Positions 61,456-64,000 of a stretch of 64,000 nt of DNA are shown here, piece by piece. Below the pieces are notes generated by a model. That model ran no database searches. It had not been told where the DNA came from and was given only the letters and a program-made list of their open reading frames with translations. The stretch lies in contig CP154955.1 in the NCBI GenBank assembly GCA_039621445.1, forward strand, positions 18,146,691-18,210,690. The letters run 5' to 3'. Numbering within the stretch: the stretch's first letter is position 1; every line of letters begins with the position of its first letter. The DNA is from Euglena gracilis. Lineage: Eukaryota; Euglenida; Euglenophyceae; Euglenales. Made by a program: the position numbers and the translations under genes.

Positions 61456-63540
61456 ATGTCTCAGTTTTTGCAACAACAGGCCGGCGTTTTGGCCTCTTCC
61501 ACAACGAACAACATTTTCTTTGATGAATCCCGCTCAGTCAATGACAAATTCAATTTTGCTTGAAGAAAAAAGCAGTGCGACCTGTTGAAATGAAAAGGAA
61601 AAGAACCCGAAACTCCGTTGTGTAGTCAACACTCACGTGAACAGCGGAATCATTGCAAGTCAACGGAACACCATAATGGGCTCAAAGAAGATTTGAACTG
61701 GGCCACACAAACTGGGCAGAAGCGAAGCACCGCCCATAATTTTTTTTCCTTTTCTGCACTGGGCATGATCTTCTGAATGTATTTTTTGTGAATTGTGTTA
61801 TCCGTTCCAATGCGACTCAACCCCAATTTGTTCGTGGCATTTCTTGGACACTACCTTCCCCCCCCCCTTGTCCTTGACACAGCTGGTCTGTGACACACAC
61901 CCCGTGTCAACCGCACTTTCCCCGTGCTTTGGCGTGTCAACAAGGGGGGGGGGAGGTAGGCAGGGTGGGAGGGGTCCAGTGGGATGGGGGGCGGTCTATT
62001 TGGCGAAGTTACTGCCTGATCTCTTGCAACGTTGCGCGGGCATTGGTGCAAACACAGTGGGCATTTTTTGCTTTTTTTTAAAAAAACAACAAAACAATGT
62101 GTTTTTTTTAAAAAAGAAAACACCCAAGAGAACTTAAAAAAATAAATGGGAAATATTATTCAAAAGTTTTACGTGCAAAAGCTCATGCGATTGTGGTGGA
62201 TGTGTTGATTTCCCCATCCCCCATTTTCAGACACATGCCTGTGCGTCCTTCCCACAATGGCCAGGGGGGCGGGGCTCAAAGAACAAATTTGGCACCCTCA
62301 GTGGGCCGGCCTGTTCTTCTTGAAGTTGCTTTTTTTACTGTAATTTAAAAAAAAAAATTGGGGAAAAAGCGCGGCAGGTGCCAAAGTAATGCCAACTGGG
62401 CTTCGTGGTTGTGGCCACTCAATGCCAAAGTTTTGGCCACCATGAGACAGGAAAGCGGCACGTAGTGCCTGGGTTTTGGCAACTCTGGGCCAAGTTACTG
62501 GCCACCATGGGCCATGGATTTGGCAACTCGGTGCCAAGGTAATGGCGGTTGGCTGTAAAAAGCTGAAACCTTGAAAACACCGTCAAATGGGAAACGTACA
62601 GATAACCATTTTTTGAAACCCTCCCCCAAATGCGAACTCCACCGAGACAGATGAAAGTTTTGAAACCAAGACATTTTAGCCCAAAAAGCATCAACATTAA
62701 TTTTTGGGGGCGATTTTTCCCTCATGTCCGAATACAGCACAACAAAAAGGTTTTAACCCTTTTTGGCACCTCAAAACCCCCCCTGCCAACACGCCACAAA
62801 TTCACAGACGCTGGTTCTGTCCACGAGCCCAGTTTTCTGAACGCCAAACCCAATGGCCGAAACGCCCGTTATGTCCAAGGTAAATTTTCTCAAAAAGGTG
62901 ATTGAAATGAAATTATAGGATTCCAGTAAGCCCACAAATGGTGGCTGCAAAAGGTCTCAAATTGAAGGCTACCATCCTCTGATGGTACCCAATGGCCAGG
63001 TGCCCTTCAAAAAACAAGTTGGATTGCAGATTTGAAACAAATGCAAAATTAAGGCTTTTTCAGGGGACCAAGGAGGGTGAAGAGGCAATGATGCGTCCTG
63101 AGACATGATGCTGAAACAGGAAACTTCAACAAAGTGCTCTGAACCAAAAGGTCATTCTGAGGCCAAGCATTGGTGGAGTGACCAGGGGCCTTAGTATGGA
63201 GCGGGGGGGGGGGGGCACATGGACCCTCAAAAAACGCGATGCAAAAAAAACACAAAAAAACACAAAAAAACATAAATTGCACGTAAAATCCTTTGGAACT
63301 TCTCCAAGGATGGCCACTGAAGAGGGCTCGAAAAATTTAGCTCCAGTGGGAAAAATTTGTCATTCTGCATAAAAATAAGCTCAAAGAAATTTTTCCAGCA
63401 AATATCCAAAAATCTGCAAAGAAAAAAATACACAAAAAACCCGCGAAACAATCTCAAACCCCCAAATTTTACCAGAACCGAAAAACGAAAAAAAGCGCAA
63501 AAAATGCATTTGCGTTTCCCCCTCTGACCCGGTGGCACCC
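61456..63540. other. No supported gene
   Basis: AT-rich spacer. Bases 61700-61740 have a diverged 70-bp repeat (ACACAAACTGGGCAGAAGCGAAGCACCGCCC). Bases 62385-62550 have TGCCAAGTAATGCC/GCCAAGTTACTGGCCACCATG/GCCAAGGTAATGGC words. Short frames on both strands, including 62630-62905 plus, show no domain. Confidence 0.4.
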
Positions 63541-63690
63541 GGTGGCCCCGGGCGGAATATTGGCCATGCTGGTTTTGGAGGTTGGGCCAACCTCTGGAGG
63601 TCGCCAAAAATGGCCACTGTACCGACCAGGTCGGCCCGACCTGTTTGTCCCACCGACCATATGGTTGGCCCGATTGGATGGAAGTCGTGC
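63541..63690. repeat. GGCCCCGGGCGGAATATTGGCC block
   Basis: Starts GGCCCCGGGCGGAATATTGGCCATGCT, then GGAGGTTGGGCCAACC, GACCAGGTCGGCCCGACC and CCATATGGTTGGCCCGA. Clear relative of 18150-18295, here outside a CCTTAAAAAA transposon. Confidence 0.8.
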
Positions 63691-63799
63691 CGACGATGTG
63701 GCCAATAGAAACAACCTGTATGGTTTTCCATTTCAGAAGCATCTAAACCCTTGGCCGAACCCTGTGGAACACACAGAAGGGGTACTTTACCTACCATAC

Positions 63800-63970
63800 A
63801 CCTACCCTAACCCCCCCCCTCAAAGTGGCCACACTCTGGGGAAGGGGACACTTTGGGGGGGGGTCAATTTTGGGCTTTGGCGCCTTCGGCGCCAAAAGGA
63901 AGTGGACACTTTGGGGGGGGGGGGTAAACCAATTTTGCCAAAAAAAATTGGCCACTCTGAGGTAAGTTCA
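63800..63970. mobile_element. CAAAGTGGCC G/C-run element
   Basis: CCCCTCAAAGTGGCCACACTCTGG, GGGACACTTTGGGGGG, TTTGGCGCCTTCGGCGCCAAAAGGAAGTGGACACTTTGGGGG. Same words as 40905-41060. The window ends inside or just after it. Confidence 0.6.
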
Positions 63971-64000
63971 TCAGGGAGAGCGTTTCGGCCATCCTTGCCT

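Overview
This is eukaryotic nuclear DNA dominated by repeats, probably from an alga or other protist with a large genome. A dinoflagellate or related alveolate is the best guess. The recognisable coding pieces are short GC-rich exons separated by introns of up to about 5 kb. At least two likely introns start with GC rather than GT. Short inverted-repeat elements sit inside otherwise open reading frames. The two genes identified by homology both lie on the minus strand. The lineage call is inference: no spliced leader, rRNA, tRNA or organelle marker was seen.

Two genes are recognised by homology. (1) A 2-oxoglutarate/Fe(II) dioxygenase-like gene runs on the minus strand from about 49.92 to 41.22 kb. 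Five exons are placed and their codon phases agree across all four junctions. The segment aligning with the iron-binding HxD motif appears changed. One of its introns is almost entirely a 197-bp terminal-inverted-repeat (TIR) element flanked by an 8-bp target-site duplication (TSD). (2) A C3HC4 RING-finger gene has its last two exons at 32.10-31.63 kb, minus strand, ending in a stop codon. Other coding-like segments (2.4-2.9, 8.2-9.6, 15-15.6, 16.7-16.9, 20.9-21.2, 29.65-30.3, 34.4, 37.2-37.6, 39.4-39.7, 51.8-53.4 kb) are given as low-confidence exons. Several of these are open on both strands and cannot be oriented by eye.

Most of the window is non-coding elements. Three families have CAGGC...GCCTG ends and 8-bp TSDs, as in non-autonomous hAT-like transposons: a 126-262 bp MITE with CAGGCTTC ends (four copies), a 1.4-1.6 kb element with CAGGCACC ends and TTTTAGGCCA arrays (two copies), and a 1.46 kb element with CAGGCATT ends (one copy). 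Two further elements (21.2-23.9 and 24.0-25.9 kb) share CTYAGGYGGCGC TIRs and 5-bp TSDs. Each is filled with its own family of short GC palindromes. A fourth kind is a large modular element, present four times (start of window, 12.5-13.6, 56.2-57.4, and inverted at 58.1-60.4 kb), built from several tandem arrays between GAGCTCTTAT-type ends. Many smaller elements have G/C-run arms, each family marked by its own repeated word.

Other notable features are a 2-kb ATC microsatellite that has expanded inside one element (a copy without it lies at 13.6 kb), a CA-rich array split by two nested insertions (34.8-37.2 kb), a telomere-like TTAGGG/ATAGGG array inside a transposon (18.3-18.6 kb), and G-rich GGGGGTAGGG arrays at 58.0, 60.5 and 61.3 kb.
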